Of a stretch of 64,000 nucleotides of DNA, positions 1 through 11,198 are shown in pieces; positions within the stretch are counted from its first letter, which is position 1, and each line of letters starts with the position of its first letter. A program made the position numbers and the translations under genes. The DNA is from Adiantum capillus-veneris (lineage: Eukaryota > Streptophyta > Polypodiopsida > Polypodiales > Pteridaceae), in NCBI GenBank assembly GCA_014529385.2, contig CM043963.1, positions 66,041,895 through 66,105,894 on the forward strand, read 5' to 3'. The notes under the pieces are model-generated. The model did not search any database, was not told the origin of the DNA, and worked only from the letters and a program-made list of their open reading frames with translations.

Positions 1-107
1 CCTGCCACCCATCAACCATATTGTACTTGATTCACTTTTTAAAAAAAGTGCAAGGGTAGATAATAGACCCAAAATAGTCACCCACAAGACGCATTGTTTG
101 CAAAATT

Positions 108-228
108 GACAATTGTACACATCATAGGCAAAATGAATTGATTGGCAAATGTAATAATGACAATTGTACAACATCATAGGCATAAAGAATTGATTGGCAA
201 AAGGAATTGCGGTGACAAATGTAATAAT
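108..228. repeat. two-unit direct repeat near the window edge
   Basis: A block beginning GACAATTGTACA and ending AAATGTAATAAT occurs at 108-158 and again at 159-228; the second copy has an extra internal segment of about 18 bp. It lies just downstream, in the sense of transcription, of the Ptta-type gene of CACTA-1, so it may belong to the 3' flank of that element. No CACTA terminus is visible to its left, so this end of CACTA-1 probably lies outside the window. Confidence 0.6.
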
Positions 229-327
229 ATACATGGTTCAAAAAGACGTATAAAATCCGTCTCATGATACATAAGCTATGAGAAACCCTAAACTAATGCT
301 ATCTAGCTGCGGCTAAACTGACGTCGT

Positions 328-1097
328 CTAGTCAGACGTCTCATCGCGTCCAAGCGGCGTATCTGTCGGATTCTGCAAAAAAAGACAATAAGACAGCTTT
401 CAGTAAGTAGAAACATATAACGACATTTATAAAACAATACAAAAAATAGAAAAGAGTAAACCCTAATACTAACCATGCCGCCGCGAGAACTGAGAATGTC
501 CATCAGGGCGTTTAAGCCCTTCCTGCCTGCGTACTCGTGCTCGTACGGTGTGGGATCACGTCCTGTCATCGACCACTGTCAAAACATACAAAGATTTCAT
601 TATGTTAGAATTAAAAAACTCATAAACCCTAAACTATCGAACATAAAGAGCAATGCAAAAACACTTACAAAATCGGCCTCAAATGATGCCCATCCACCGC
701 TCCCCAAGTGGTGCGAGCTCCCTACCTCTACTCGCGCTCTGGCTGCATCCTTTTGTTGCTTCCACTTGTCCGGATTCTCGCGCGCTGCTTTCTTCGCATT
801 CTTCCAATCTTCTTTGGCCAGCCAATCTGGCCTGTTCCACCCATTCTTGATTTCTTTTTGCACTTCGGAACGCTTGTGTTTGCAGTATTCGCGCATTCGA
901 ATCTTCATCAGGTCTTCATTGAAGCGCTGATCCCGTGTTGGAACGGGAAACTCATTATGAAGTATGCTGATGACTCTATTTTTTAAATCACTTGGTACTT
1001 CACTCCATTTGTTTAGTATGTAGTGTCTAAACAGTGATAGCCGTTTTTCGGCTCTCCATAATTGCCATACTAGATTACTCCACCCTACCAAATTCAC
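328..1097 (-). CDS. Ptta/En-Spm-type CACTA accessory protein (TnpA-like), three exons
   Basis: The protein resembles the plant Ptta/En/Spm transposase-associated family (PF03004), the second gene of CACTA transposons, thought to bind subterminal repeats. Seen directly: an exon reading from 1097 with W-SEVP-DLKNRV near the start and a K-AARENPDKWKQQK to VGSSHH stretch, which is the family hallmark. It ends at a GTAAGT donor (663-668). The next exon runs 575-474 (TGRDPTPYEHEYAGRKG) and ends at a GTTAGT donor. A short last exon gives NPTDTPLGRDETSD and stops at 328. All three join in one frame. No ATG is visible before 1097 (an in-frame stop lies at about 1125), so a 5' exon is missing or unrecognised. 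It lies downstream of the TNP2 exons on the same strand, the usual CACTA order. The last exon resembles that of the CACTA-3 gene (SDPTYMPLDADED), which supports the splice model. Confidence 0.7.
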
Positions 1098-1139
1098 CCA
1101 AACGCTATGGCTATCCTTACCATTTCACTGTACATAGGC

Positions 1140-2617
1140 GTGTGTGAGTTAGGGGGCTTTTCCCATATCTTCTTAAAAACCCTCAGCTAGCTAGTCACTG
1201 GGCTAGGTGAGCCAAAAAAAATAAAAAATAAAAGTATATTATGGCCTCTTTGTGTGTAAATATTTCATTGTATATATGGCCTAAATATAGGGATTTTTTA
1301 TAATTATTTTGGTATTTATTTAAATATTTCTACTTAGGTGTGTGTTTTATTAAACCTATGTACACCTTCTTTCATCCTCTTACACCATAAGTATATTTTT
1401 TGCCAATATGTACATATTCTAACCTCATTTTTTTCCTTTATACAAATCACTCCCACATTTTCACCCTCACCCTCGTGAAAACAAAAAATTGATTTCTACT
1501 CATTAGTTACGTTTATTATATTATTTACTTGCATACCTTTTCCTCTTTCACCCAAAATAATTCAAGGAGGGACCATATCATATGATTCCAATATCTTTCC
1601 ATATCCATAACTCCTCCATATTTTTATTATTATTTTTACTCATTATTCTAACACCATGTGCTCATTGAGCTAAAGTCCATGAATAGTCCATACACTAGTC
1701 CCACCATGTATATATTTCTTATTTCACCAATAATCCTCCTCCATGCATGGGTCAAGGGCAACTTGAATGCTTTGTATTATAATATGACAAAGGAGGGGCT
1801 CACTCTTGGATGCATTGTACAAATTCAACAAAGGAGGGGGCCACTAAAAGACTTTTGCAGGCATAAAAAACAGGCTTTTTGGTGAGAATTTTGGCACCTA
1901 TCTCCACTCCGAATTTGGAGCGGTGGTCAAAAGAGAAAATGTAGCCCACGCTCTGAATAATCACCTCAAATTTTTTCATGAATTTTGGAGCTACCAGCGG
2001 TGAGCTATGATTTTTTGAGTGGACCCCAGTCTGCCCACTTTTCTCACAAGTAGCCCTTAGTCTTCTCTCACCCTTCCACACACCTACTCACTCTTACACA
2101 TCCCTCCCTCTCCTTCCCTCACTCAAACCTGCAATCTCCATGGCTTCTCCCACCCTCTTCACCATTACCCTTCTCTCTCATCCCTATAGTTCTTTTATGA
2201 ACCTCTACATACATACACCCTCTCCATGTCTCTCTCTATTGCTTCTATGTTACAATTTCATTTACCTCTCCTAAAATATCTAAAATTCAGCATCTTAACC
2301 ATGATAACTTCTGCAAATTGAGGATTTTTCATCAACAAATCCTCTTTTCATCGTGGTGGTCAACCGTGGCGGCGGCGTAAAGAAGCGAAGAAGAAGAAGA
2401 AGACCAGCGGTCATTTTTTCCACAATCTACACAAGGGTGAGTTCAAGCTTCTTCAAAGCTTCACCATCTCAATGATTCTCTTTTAATTCACCCCTCTTCC
2501 TTCATCAAATCAACTCACTCTACCCATTGTAAATGTAACATTAACTTTCTAGTGATTACTAACGACTAACATACTAACACAAAATAGCATTGACCTAACC
2601 ATAAAAGACACCTCACC
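1140..2617. other. A/T-rich stretch between the two CACTA-1 genes, no gene seen
   Basis: No reading frame here resembles a known family. 1200-1720 is A/T-rich; 2090-2270 is pyrimidine-rich and looks like leader or UTR sequence. A GAA/GAC-rich purine run lies at about 2384-2405, followed by a donor-like GGTGAGTT at about 2434. The TNP2 reading frame is lost on entering this region from 2618, so some of it may be a later insertion or intron plus intergenic sequence of CACTA-1. Confidence 0.4.
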
Positions 2618-3745
2618 TCAAGACATGTGTATAGTAACTCTCTCTCTCTCTCCCATGATTATCTTGAACCATTGCACGTCGAACAAGTCGACAAAAAATC
2701 CTCTGTAATCGATCCTCAAAATCTCTTGCAGCGTGCCGAAGTAAGTGAGTTCCGCCACCACAGGATCTGCATCAGAGGAACGTCGTCGACTAGACTGTTC
2801 AAATTTTGCCATGATTCCACAATCTTGAGTAAAACGCTTTTTGTCGATTCGTTCCACCCTAAAATGTCGACCTTTACACCATGCTGCTGTGTATGACTTA
2901 TACTACAACGATTAAAGATTATGAGTGGCCGTTCAAACGTTTATAAATAAAGTCACTTGCTAGTCGTACATTGCAAACTTACCTTGGTCGCGCAACGCCG
3001 AGAGTACTCCCACTCTTCCTCAGTCACTTCGTCACCGCATTGTTGTGCGCTTTTCAATTGGTCGTGCAACCATCTTAAGCTCATGAAGGTTGGTAGGCTC
3101 TCTAGAACCGCTGGATAGTGCATCGGTGGTCGTCTTCCCCGTCTCCACTCGATTCGTGCCCTTTGTCGCTCTTGCTTTGCATCCTCATATTGTGAAATCC
3201 ACTTTTGCATCACTGGATTGTGAAGCATGCAAAATCGGTTGATTTTAGCCTCTAGATCTTCCGTCATCTTCTTCTCAACACCGAGATTGCACATGACAAT
3301 CCCAGATATGCGCTCATCATCTATGGTTCGCCATAGCGTGTCCCGGGCTTTATCAAATCCGTCTAGCCACTCTCCAATGTACACTAGGGACTCTGATACC
3401 AACCAACCTTCTGCCATGCTACCCTCCGGACGTGCCTTTTGACGCACATATCCCTTAAGCGTTTTCATGAAACGTTCTAAGAAGAACATCCATCTGGAAT
3501 GAACTGTGCCAGCTATTTCCACCTCATCAACTATGTGAACAAGAAGATGCACCTGAATGGTTAGCATGGTAGTAGGAAAATGTTTCTCAAACATGCACAC
3601 AAGCTCCGCAGCATTTAGTTTGGCGAATGGTATGGAGTCTACGTTGATCTCCTTTTGTGAGATCCATTGCACCAGCTTTGCAAGTTTGTAGATTGTGTTA
3701 CGGACGTCGAGAGACAAACATCCCTCAATGGCAACCGGTAAAATA
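2618..3745 (-). pseudogene. CACTA-1 TNP2 transposase, DUF4218 and DUF4216 exons
   Basis: This is the C-terminal half of a TNP2-type CACTA transposase. The DUF4218 exon (about 3745 down to 2987) starts FILPVAIEGCL, contains VHLLVHIVDEVEIAGTVHSR then W-MFFLERFMKTLKGYVR and PEGSMAEGWLVSE, which is diagnostic for the family, and ends at a GTAAGT donor near 2985. After a short intron the DUF4216 exon (about 2902 to 2660) reads WCKGRHFRVERI, RFTQDCGIMAKFE, YFGTLQEILRIDYRGF and LFDVQWFK. The frame then runs into a short GA repeat and is lost, so the normal C-terminal tail is missing. It is therefore called truncated. Gene order and strand match the exons at 3822-4640. Confidence 0.8.
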
Positions 3746-3821
3746 AACTATAAAGTATGTGCAGCAATGATATTAAAGTCCACATTTTATGCAATGATAT
3801 TAAAGTCCACTATGAACGTAC

Positions 3822-4640
3822 CTGACACATTTTATGCCAATCGTGTGACTTCAAACCGGTAAGCTTTCCTTCTTTAGTAAAACACGTTCGGAGCGAGTGC
3901 ATTACGCCAGTGGGGGTCCGCAAAGATCGAATGGTCTCTTTTACTTTGCGTTCTTGGGCTCCTGTGAAAATCCATGGTGCTTTAGGGAGTTTTATCGATC
4001 CATCAGACGCTGTTTGCGGCCAATATTGCTCCATATGATCCACATTTCTAAGGTCAACTCTGGCTCCCAAAGTATCTTTCTTGCCGGTCAGATGGTTCCA
4101 TAGTAGATTACCCACATTCTTGAATATGTGCATTGGATCGAGCAAGTGATTGATCATGAGTCGGGGCCAGTATGGTAACTCGTACCATAGAGATAGTCTC
4201 TTCATCCCTGGAGGCAATCCGTCATCGCACATGTCCTTCTGCTCTAACCATGCTTGTGCAGACATCCTTGGTGGCTCTCTTCCCAAAAAGCCATCGCGTA
4301 ACACATGATTCTCTGGAAGATACGCTTGATGACCTTCGTAGATTTGCTTCTTCAGTGAGGGTGCCCTACGTGCATTCAGTCTAGGTCCACATGTGACACA
4401 TGCTCTGTATCCGTTTGTTTGAAGCCCTGCATGTATACACATGATAATAGATCAACTATGGGAAAAAACAAGATTTACAGTGTCTGAATGAGGAGTGTCA
4501 AGAGATCACCTGAGCATTCTGTTAGCCCGGGATAGTCATGCATGGTCCACATTAGAATGCCTCTGATCAATGCATCCGTCGCACAGCATGCTTGCATTGA
4601 TTACAAGGACATAAGATCCTCGTTGAGAGATAGGTGTTTC
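3822..4640 (-). pseudogene. CACTA-1 TNP2 transposase core exons (Transposase_21)
   Basis: Core region of a TNP2/Tnp2-like CACTA transposase, which cuts and rejoins transposon ends. One exon (about 4434 down to 3822) reads TNGYRACVTCGPRL, SLKKQIYEGHQAYLP, ELPYWPRLMINHLLDPMHIF with KNVGNLLWNHLTGKKD, and ends GLKSHDWHKMCQ at a GTACGT donor. An upstream exon (about 4640 to 4510) contains ILMWTMHDYPGLTEC, the usual WT-x-x-DYP signature, ending at a CAG/GTGATC donor. The N-terminal half (LPRKVLRHFPLIPR block and zinc-like C-P-C region), present in CACTA-2, is not found upstream; a (CT)n tract and duplicated filler occupy that space. The gene is thus 5'-truncated or rearranged. Confidence 0.8.
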
Positions 4641-4736
4641 GGTTGGACGGTCCCACATCCTCGTCACTACTCATAATGAGGATAAAAATCTTATAACCTG
4701 GACAAAAAATTTAATATTCTATTGGCATTCTTCGTC

Positions 4737-4740
<4 letters not shown>

Positions 4741-4825
<85 letters not shown>
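4741..4825. repeat. (CT)n microsatellite
   Basis: An uninterrupted CT run of about 85 bp directly upstream of the recognisable CACTA-1 transposase exons. In CACTA-2 the TNP2 introns also contain (GA)n runs, so dinucleotide tracts recur inside this transposon family. Confidence 0.95.
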
Positions 4826-4828
<3 letters not shown>

Positions 4829-5263
4829 TTACCTCACATTCTCTAGTCATGTCAAATCCCCGCACACCTCGGTCTAGAGGTGCACGGAGATCAGAACCAC
4901 CGGGTTATAATCTCGTCTTTATTGTTCAATACCTATATTTGTGGGTACAAGAAATCTACACACCCACGTCTACATGATACTGCATGTAGTGGACAAAACC
5001 CCTTTGCCTCTTCTCTAGCTGTAGCACTTCACAACATCTTAACATCTTTTCACAGAAGATCTTTTCACTGTTCGTCTAACTCTAAACCCTAAACCATAAG
5101 TAATTCTTGCGTGGACTCGAACTAACGTAAATAAGCGTAAATCTAAATAAACGTAAATCTAACTAAAAATAAACCTAAATCTAATTTAACGTAAGTCTAC
5201 ATCTAACCTAATCTTTAACGTCTTTTGGGATAGTTTCCTACGACGTTAAAACTCTCTTCTTCT

Positions 5264-5291
<28 letters not shown>
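5264..5291. repeat. (GT)n microsatellite
   Basis: About 28 bp of alternating GT within the duplicated AT-rich block; a shorter degraded GT run occupies the matching position in the second copy near 5981-6010. Confidence 0.9.
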
Positions 5292-5296
<5 letters not shown>

Positions 5297-5440
5297 ACCT
5301 AAATAAACCTAAGTCTAATCTAATATAACATAAATCTAAATCTAACGTAAATTATGTTATATTAAAAACAAAGAACTAAACTAACAGGGATTATAAGAAC
5401 CTTAAAACTGATTTAACACATAATTTTTCACATAACTCGG

Positions 5441-5790
5441 CAAGAGTTGGCATTCTCATCACTAAAGATGTGAGAGTTAACTTCCGGCGGTGACGCTGCC
5501 TCATCTCCATCGGCATCTGATGACAGCAATTGGCCCTTTAGACCGTTCTTGCTCTTGTTACTAACTTTGAAGTTGCTGTTGAATGACTAGAGGTTGTCTA
5601 GATGGTCATTGTGTCGGGGATGTAGTGACTCTTGCCGCCCTGAAGATCCACCTTCTTCCCTATCTTCTGAAGACATTTCACCAGTACTTTTGGATCGACG
5701 GAGCCCACCATGAGTGAAGGCAGCAATACCCTATATTCCATTGAGGGCTTTCTTCACCCGCTTCATGCAGGCATCGCAGTCTATGGAGAC
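5441..5790 (-). pseudogene. captured heavy-metal-associated (HMA/HIPP-like) gene fragment
   Basis: Reading the minus strand from 5790 gives VSIDCDACMKRVKKALNGI, then a stop and GI, and in another frame VGSVDPKVLVKCLQKIGKK followed by VDLQGGKSHY. This matches the HMA domain of plant heavy-metal-associated isoprenylated proteins: metal-binding C-x-x-C (CDAC), the K-KVKKAL-GI helix, and the V-G-VDP--L---L-K-GK end. The middle strand appears deleted with a frame change, and at least two stops are present, so it is not functional. A TTTAG acceptor-like site sits at its start. It lies inside CACTA-1 between the transposase exons and the terminus at 6838, on the same strand as the transposase, so it looks like a transduplicated host exon. 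The identification rests on motif recognition only. Confidence 0.6.
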
Positions 5791-6179
5791 CTAAATCTAA
5801 TCTAATATAACGTAAATCTAAATCTAGCGTAAATAAACGTAAATCTAGTTAAAAATAAACCTAAATCTAATCTAATTTAAATTAAATAAACCTAAATCTA
5901 ATTTAACATAAGTCTACATCTATCTTAATCTTTAACGTTTTTTAAGATAGTTTCCTACGACGTTATAACTCTCTTCTTCTTGTGTGTGTGCGCGTGTGTG
6001 GATGTGTGTGCCAATAAAAAGAGATAAATGGTATAACCTTTCTATCACCCATGCCAAGTATGATAGATTGATTATGCCATTTCCCTCTTGAATAATAGGT
6101 CTTGAGTTCAACTCCTCGTCGGCTAGATCTTTAGGTCTTTTAATTTTAATTAGTTTCCTACGACGTTAAATTAGTTTCT

Positions 6180-6378
6180 CTCTCTTTCTCTCTCAATGTG
6201 TGTGCGTTTTTTTGGATCGTATGCATGTTTTCTCTCTCTTTTCCTCTCTCAATGTGTGCGTTTTTTGTTTATGCATGTTCTCTCTCTCTTTTCCTCTCTC
6301 AATGCGTGCGTTTTTTGTTTATGCATGCTCTCTCTCTCTTTTCCTCTATCAATGTGTGTGTGCGTTTTTGTTTATGTT

Positions 6379-6436
<58 letters not shown>

Positions 6437-6582
6437 AACACTATGTGTGTGTGTGTATGTGTGTGTGTGTGTGAGAGAGAGAGGGAGAGAGAAAGAGGGG
6501 AAGGGAACATGAGAATGAGGAGAGGGAAGGAGCATACATGGCTCTCCTTCCTCTCCTCGTGTGTGTGTGTGTGTGTGTGGAG

Positions 6583-6631
<49 letters not shown>

Positions 6632-6632
6632 T
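6180..6632. repeat. compound microsatellite/minisatellite cluster
   Basis: A roughly 50-56-bp unit (TCTCTCAATGTGTGCG, T-run, TTTATGCATG, CTCTCTCTCTTTTCC) repeats about four times at 6190-6380. It is followed by (CT)n at about 6384-6433, (GT)n near 6443-6471, a second GT run near 6560-6578 and (GA)n at about 6589-6624. The reading frames across it are translated simple repeats. Confidence 0.85.
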
Positions 6633-6658
6633 TACCTGCTCCTTGCTTGAGGGCGCCG

Positions 6659-6687
6659 AAAAACTCAGATCTGAGATCTGAGTTTTT
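6659..6687. repeat. perfect 14-bp inverted repeat (subterminal)
   Basis: AAAAACTCAGATCT, one G, then its exact reverse complement. It sits just inside the larger subterminal hairpin of CACTA-1. Confidence 0.85.
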
Positions 6688-6718
6688 GGGCGCGCTCGGT
6701 TATTTTTTTAGCCCAGTC

Positions 6719-6776
6719 GGCGTCGCTATGAGCGTCGCAAATTTACAAAGAAATTTGCGACGCTCATAGCGACGCC
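6719..6776. repeat. CACTA-1 subterminal hairpin with GAGCGTCGC motifs
   Basis: A perfect 26-bp inverted repeat: the arm at 6719-6744 begins GGCGTCGCTATGAGCG, the spacer is ACAAAG, and the arm at 6751-6776 is its exact complement. The core word GAGCGTCGC occurs in each arm and twice more at about 6792-6814 before the terminus. Known CACTA elements carry repeated short motifs near each end that bind the TnpA-like protein; by analogy these are candidate binding sites for the product of the gene at 328-1097. Confidence 0.75.
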
Positions 6777-6825
6777 GGGAATTTTTTTTTTGAGCGTCGC
6801 TGTGTGAGCGTCGCTAATATGAATA

Positions 6826-6838
6826 GCCTCTTGTAGTG
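6826..6838. repeat. CACTA-1 terminal inverted repeat (element end)
   Basis: The sequence ends GCCTCTTGTAGTG; its reverse complement CACTACAAGAGGC is the canonical CACTA terminus. Beyond it, at 6839, an interrupted FCP1-like coding frame begins at once, as expected for insertion into that gene. The 3-bp target duplication would be TTA (6839-6841), but the other end of the element is outside the window, so this cannot be confirmed. Confidence 0.75.
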
Positions 6839-7619
6839 TTAATGTTGCAATTTGGTCGACAGCTACTAGGAATAATGTGTATCAAATCCTTGCAGCACTA
6901 AACAACTTAGCTGAGGATACATTGCCTTTCTTTGCAATTTGGTCGCAAGATGTTTGCTACACCGCTCAAACTCAAAAATTGTTTAGACCCGACAATCCAA
7001 ACGTTGAGGCAATGTTCAAGCCTCTAGCCAAAATTTCCATGGGGTTTGAATGTGATCCACAAAGAACAGTGCTTATTGATGACTCTCCTTACAAGGGATG
7101 TATTTCACCAGCAAACAATTGCATTTTTCCACCACAATTTGATGCTGAGAAGATGGTTGACAATATGCTCTTGGAGGAGCTACTGCCATACTTGATTCAT
7201 CTTGATGAGAGAAGGGATGTGCGTGATTTAATTGCTTCTAATCGTTATGGACAACCTATAGTGACAAATGATAGTGAATACAAACAAATCATGGAGTATT
7301 GGAAGCAGAAAAATGATGTTTGGTCAGCTAAGGTGTTCTTTACAAGAAGAATACCACCTGCAAAAGGTGACAGGGATGAAACTATCATTGAAAATGCAAG
7401 TGACACAAGCCACCGCAATGAAATGAGAAGAGCCCAAATACAAGAGATGCAAAGGAGCGTACACCCATTGAAAGCATGAAGGCATCACAATTGACCACTT
7501 TAGCTAGGCAATTGGGTTGTAACACAAAAGGAGTTTTGAAGGCAACCACAGCAAAGGCTTATATAAATAAGGTGAAAGCTGAGAACAATCTTCTAAGGCT
7601 GGATAGAAAGCAACCCTAA
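6839..7619 (+). pseudogene. FCP1/NLI-IF-like phosphatase domain, copy A (5' truncated)
   Basis: The open frame reads NVAIWSTATRNNVYQIL, then LPFFAIWSQDVC, KPLAKIS, RTVLIDDSPYKGC and NNCIFPPQF, then LLEELLPYLIHLDERRDVR. This is the C-terminal half of an FCP1-homology (HAD-type) domain, with the late acidic pair IDDSPYK conserved. The N-terminal half with the nucleophile loop is missing because the CACTA-1 terminus abuts at 6838. The main frame ends at 7479; an overlapping frame at 7476-7619 continues with a lysine-rich, helix-forming tail (KASQLTTLARQLG, INKVKAENNLLRLD), suggesting a one-base frameshift. A possible last exon starts at 7713 after TTCCTTCCTGCAG (DLTKDTTRWSSINRDFDMFA). Family members dephosphorylate proteins such as the RNA polymerase II tail; no activity is implied for this fragment. 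Confidence 0.65.
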
Positions 7620-7969
7620 GGTACTAGTGACATGTCATATATTCTTGATACACTATTTGAACACTCATGTGCATGGTATCTAACAAATCTTTCTTTTTAT
7701 TCCTTCCTGCAGGATCTTACAAAGGATACTACTAGATGGAGCTCAATCAATAGAGATTTTGATATGTTTGCTCAAAATAATGAAGCAGTCATTTACATTT
7801 TTTGTTTATCAATTTCTTGAGAGACTTTCTTTTAGTTTGTAATCATCAAATGAAATGAAAAGTATCCTTCTTATAAGATTGCTGATCTTTTTCTCGTTCA
7901 AAAATTTCAATTGTGATTTATAGTTTTGTTAGCATGAGATTGTGCTTTTTTAGTTTGAAAAAAACTGTC

Positions 7970-8054
7970 AAAGATCCAAGTCTTTTTGGCTTTACTTAAG
8001 TTATTAATTGTGAAAGATCCAAGTCTTTTTGCTTTACTTAAGTTATTGATTGTC
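7970..8054. repeat. tandem duplication of about 40-50 bp
   Basis: AAAGATCCAAGTCTTTTTGGC with the following CTTTACTTAAGTTATT is repeated immediately with one base lost. It lies in the 3' flank of FCP1 copy A; the remainder of 7830-8600 shows no gene. Confidence 0.8.
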
Positions 8055-8600
8055 TATGTAATAGTCCTTAAAACAATATCGGATGGCTTTCTTGCTCCCA
8101 TGTCTCACATTGGTCTTTAGGTAAGACAAGTGGTGACCTTGAAAGTATGGTCTCATATCTCGATCAAGTGAAGAGACATGAAGCTTAAATATCACTACTA
8201 TGTATCTAGTGTTAAACTCCATCAAGACAAAGATACTAGAGTGCCAAATTGCAGTCTAGTTTAAGTGAAAATCCATTTGAGCTAAGGTAAAACTTATAGT
8301 GCCTCATTTTTCTAGGATTCTACACCATCAAGGAAGTTAGAATCTAGCACAAACCAATTAAGACTCTTTTGGAGCCTAGATAGGACAATTCATGGAACTT
8401 AAGAGACTTATTATTGAGTTAGAGTCTAGTTTAGATAAGCAAAAGATCTTCAAACCAGCACTTGACTTTCTTACTATTCAATATTCAAAGTCCCTTGAGG
8501 CTAACAAACTACATACCTACTTGTAACCTAACTAATGAGTAATTATATAGATCTAAGCAAGTATATATAATGAGTCTTCAAACTAATAAACCAAGGGAAG

Positions 8601-10915
8601 AGAGTAGCAAGGTCCACTACTTGTCCAAGCTCAGCTCTAGACAACATAGAAAGATGCTAGTTCTACTAATTGTCTAATTATAGGCATGGAGAAATGATAG
8701 AAGGTTGAACACTTGTCCAACCTATCATCTCTAGTAAGATGGGAGGTTTGGCCTTAAGATTCACCATGTAACCAACCTATACATCATTGTATTATGAAGA
8801 GTAGAAAAGCAAAGCTCCACCACTTGTCCAAGCTAGTTCTAAAATCCACATGGAGATAAGCAAGCTCCACCATTTGTCAAATCTCTCTTCCATTAAAACA
8901 TGAAAAAACTCATCTATGTTGTACAGGGGGGACTTTTTTCCAAGGTCCACCACTTGTCCAAGCTAGGATCCATTAAAACATGGAAATAAACAAAGCTCCA
9001 CCACTTGTCCAACCTTTAGAGTTGCAAAGTGTATGGGTTGTCTAAACTAGGTATGGGAAAATAATTGAAGGTCCACCACTTGAAACATGGAGCGAAGCAA
9101 GCTCCACCATGTCTCCAATATGCTAGACTCCATTGAAACACCCTAAACCCATGATATTTTGTACATGGGGGATGTACATTCAAGATCCACCACTTGTCCA
9201 ACCTAGTATCCCTAGTAGCTTGATAGCTTTGGTCTCAAGATTCACCACTTGTCCACTCTATGTCATTGTATTAAAAAGGATTGGGTGTTAAGGTCCACCA
9301 CTTGTCCAACCTATAAGGTTATATTTTAAATGGTTGTTTTTCTCACAACTTGAACTACCCATGATATGTTTTATATGGGAGTTTTGTTTCAATTTCCACC
9401 ACTTGTCCAAGCTAACTCTATTGAAACATAGAGAGAACCAAAGATCCACCACTTGTCCAAGCTAAGCTATATTGAAACATGGAGAGAAGGATGCTCCACC
9501 ATTTCTCCAAGATAGGCTTCATTGAAACATGGAGAGAAGAAAGCTCCACCATGTCTCCAAGCTAGGATCCATTTAAATGCCCTAAACCCATTTTATTTGT
9601 ACATGGGGGGTTTTATTTCAAGGACCACCACTTGTCTAACCTATTATCCCTAGTAGCACGAGTGGTTTGGTCTCAAGATACACCACTTGTACACTCTATG
9701 TCATTATATTAGGAAGAACTATGTATTAAGGTCCACCACTTTTCCAACCTATAAGATTATATCTTAAATGGTATCCTTTCTCACCACTTGAAATGCCCAT
9801 GATATGTTTTACATAGGGGTTTCATTCCAAGGTCCACCACTTGTCCAAGCTAACTCTATTCAAACATAGAGAGAAGCAAAGGTCCACCACTTGTCCAAGC
9901 TAACTCTATTCAAACATAGAGAGAAGCAAAGGTTCACCACTTGTCAAAGCTAGGCTCCATTGAAGCATGGAGAGAAGTAACCTCCATCATTTTTCCAAGA
10001 TAGGTGCCATTCAAACATGGAAAGAATCAAGATCTACCATGTCTCCAAGATTCTAAGCTCCATTGAAACACCCTAAAACCATGATATTTTGTACATGGGG
10101 TGTTTACATTCAAGGTCTACCACTTCTCTAACGTATTATACCTAGTAGCATGAGTGGTTTGGTCTTAAGATTCACCACTTATCCACTCTATGTCATTATA
10201 TTAAGAATAATTGGGTGTTAAGGTCCACCACTTGTCTAACCTATAAGGGTATATCTTAAATGGTATCCTTCACCACTTGTCAAGGTCCATCACCACTTTT
10301 CCAACCTGTAAGGTTATATCTTGAATGATATTTTTCCTTATCACTTGTAATGTCCATGCTATGTTTTACAAAGGGGTTTTGTTCCAAGACCCACCACTTG
10401 TCCAAGCTAACTCTATTGAAACATAGAGAGAAGCAAAGTTCCACCACTTGTCCAAGGTAGGCTCCATTGAAACATGGAGAGAAGGATGATCCACCATTTC
10501 TCCAAGATAGGTTCCATTGAAACATTGAGAGAAGCAATCTCCACCATGTCTCCAAGCTAGGCTCCATTGAAATACCCTAAACCCATAATTTTGTACATGA
10601 GGGGTTTACATTCAAGGTCCACCACTTGTCCAACCTATTATCCCTAGTAGCACGAGTGGTTTGGTCTCAAGATTCACCACTTGTACACTCTATGTCATTA
10701 TATTAAGAAGAACTATGTGTTAAGGTCCACCACTTGTCCAACCTATAAGGTTATATTTTAAATGGTATCCTTTCTCACCACTTTAAATGCCCATGATATG
10801 TTTTACATGGGGGTTTCATTCCAAGGTCCACCACTTGTCCAAGCTAACTCTATTAAAACATATAGAGAAAGAAAGGTCCACCACTTGTCCAAGCTAGGCC
10901 ACCTTGAGACCTAAA
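8601..10915 (+). repeat. minisatellite array, CCACTTGTCCAAGCT core (left block)
   Basis: Dozens of diverged copies of a unit of roughly 50-60 bp built on GGTCCACCACTTGTCCAAGC, then TA-CTCCATTGAAACATGGAG and AGAAGCAA. Variants alternate (CCACCATTTCTCCAAGATAG, CCACCATGTCTCCAAGCTAG). A longer order is visible: the word CCAACCTATTATCCCTAGTAGCA or close variants recurs near 9200, 9640, 10130 and 10640, a higher-order period of roughly 450-500 bp. The array ends just upstream of FCP1 copy B, so it may be intronic or 5' flank of that gene. No coding frame survives in it. Confidence 0.9.
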
Positions 10916-11198
10916 TACCCATTCTACACTAGAGCATTGGTTAAGCCTTATGCACTTCAAGCATACCTTTAACAACAAGTAGTAGTTATTAGTTGACTTA
11001 AGTCTAGTTGACCTCCATGGTATTGAGACTAAGAGAGAGTGTAGCATAAAAAAGAGTCAGGATTTTCATTTGACTTTCTTTCTATTAATGAGTAGATCAT
11101 AGATGGATTTTGGTATCTAATAAAACCTAAGGGTAGACAATGTAAAACTCATGTCTATTGTTGTGTTTGCATTAAGTGTTCTTGTTCTTTCATTTCAG

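Larger units (their letters stand above)
5100..6010. repeat. duplicated AT-rich block flanking the captured gene fragment
   Basis: A block of short words such as AACGTAAATCTAA and AATAAACCTAAATCTAA, followed by ATAGTTTCCTACGACGTTA, then CTCTCTTCTTCTTGTGTGTG, occurs at about 5130-5291 and again at about 5795-5995. A third partial trace (TTTCCTACGACGTTAAATTAG) is at about 6150. The two main copies bracket the HMA fragment at 5441-5790, as if that fragment had been inserted into, or duplicated along with, the block. Confidence 0.7.

Noticed and set aside
1658-2081. Frames of 75 and 93 residues on either strand
   Set aside because: No domain, odd composition and A/T-rich flanks; nothing supports coding.
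4849-5095. Plus-strand MSNPRTPRSRGARRSEPPG start as a separate accessory gene exon
   Set aside because: Too short, no clear donor and no following exon on that strand.
6196-6769. Overlapping frames of 78-189 residues with Ser/Leu or Cys/Val repeats
   Set aside because: All frames are open only because the DNA is (CT)n, (GT)n and (GA)n.
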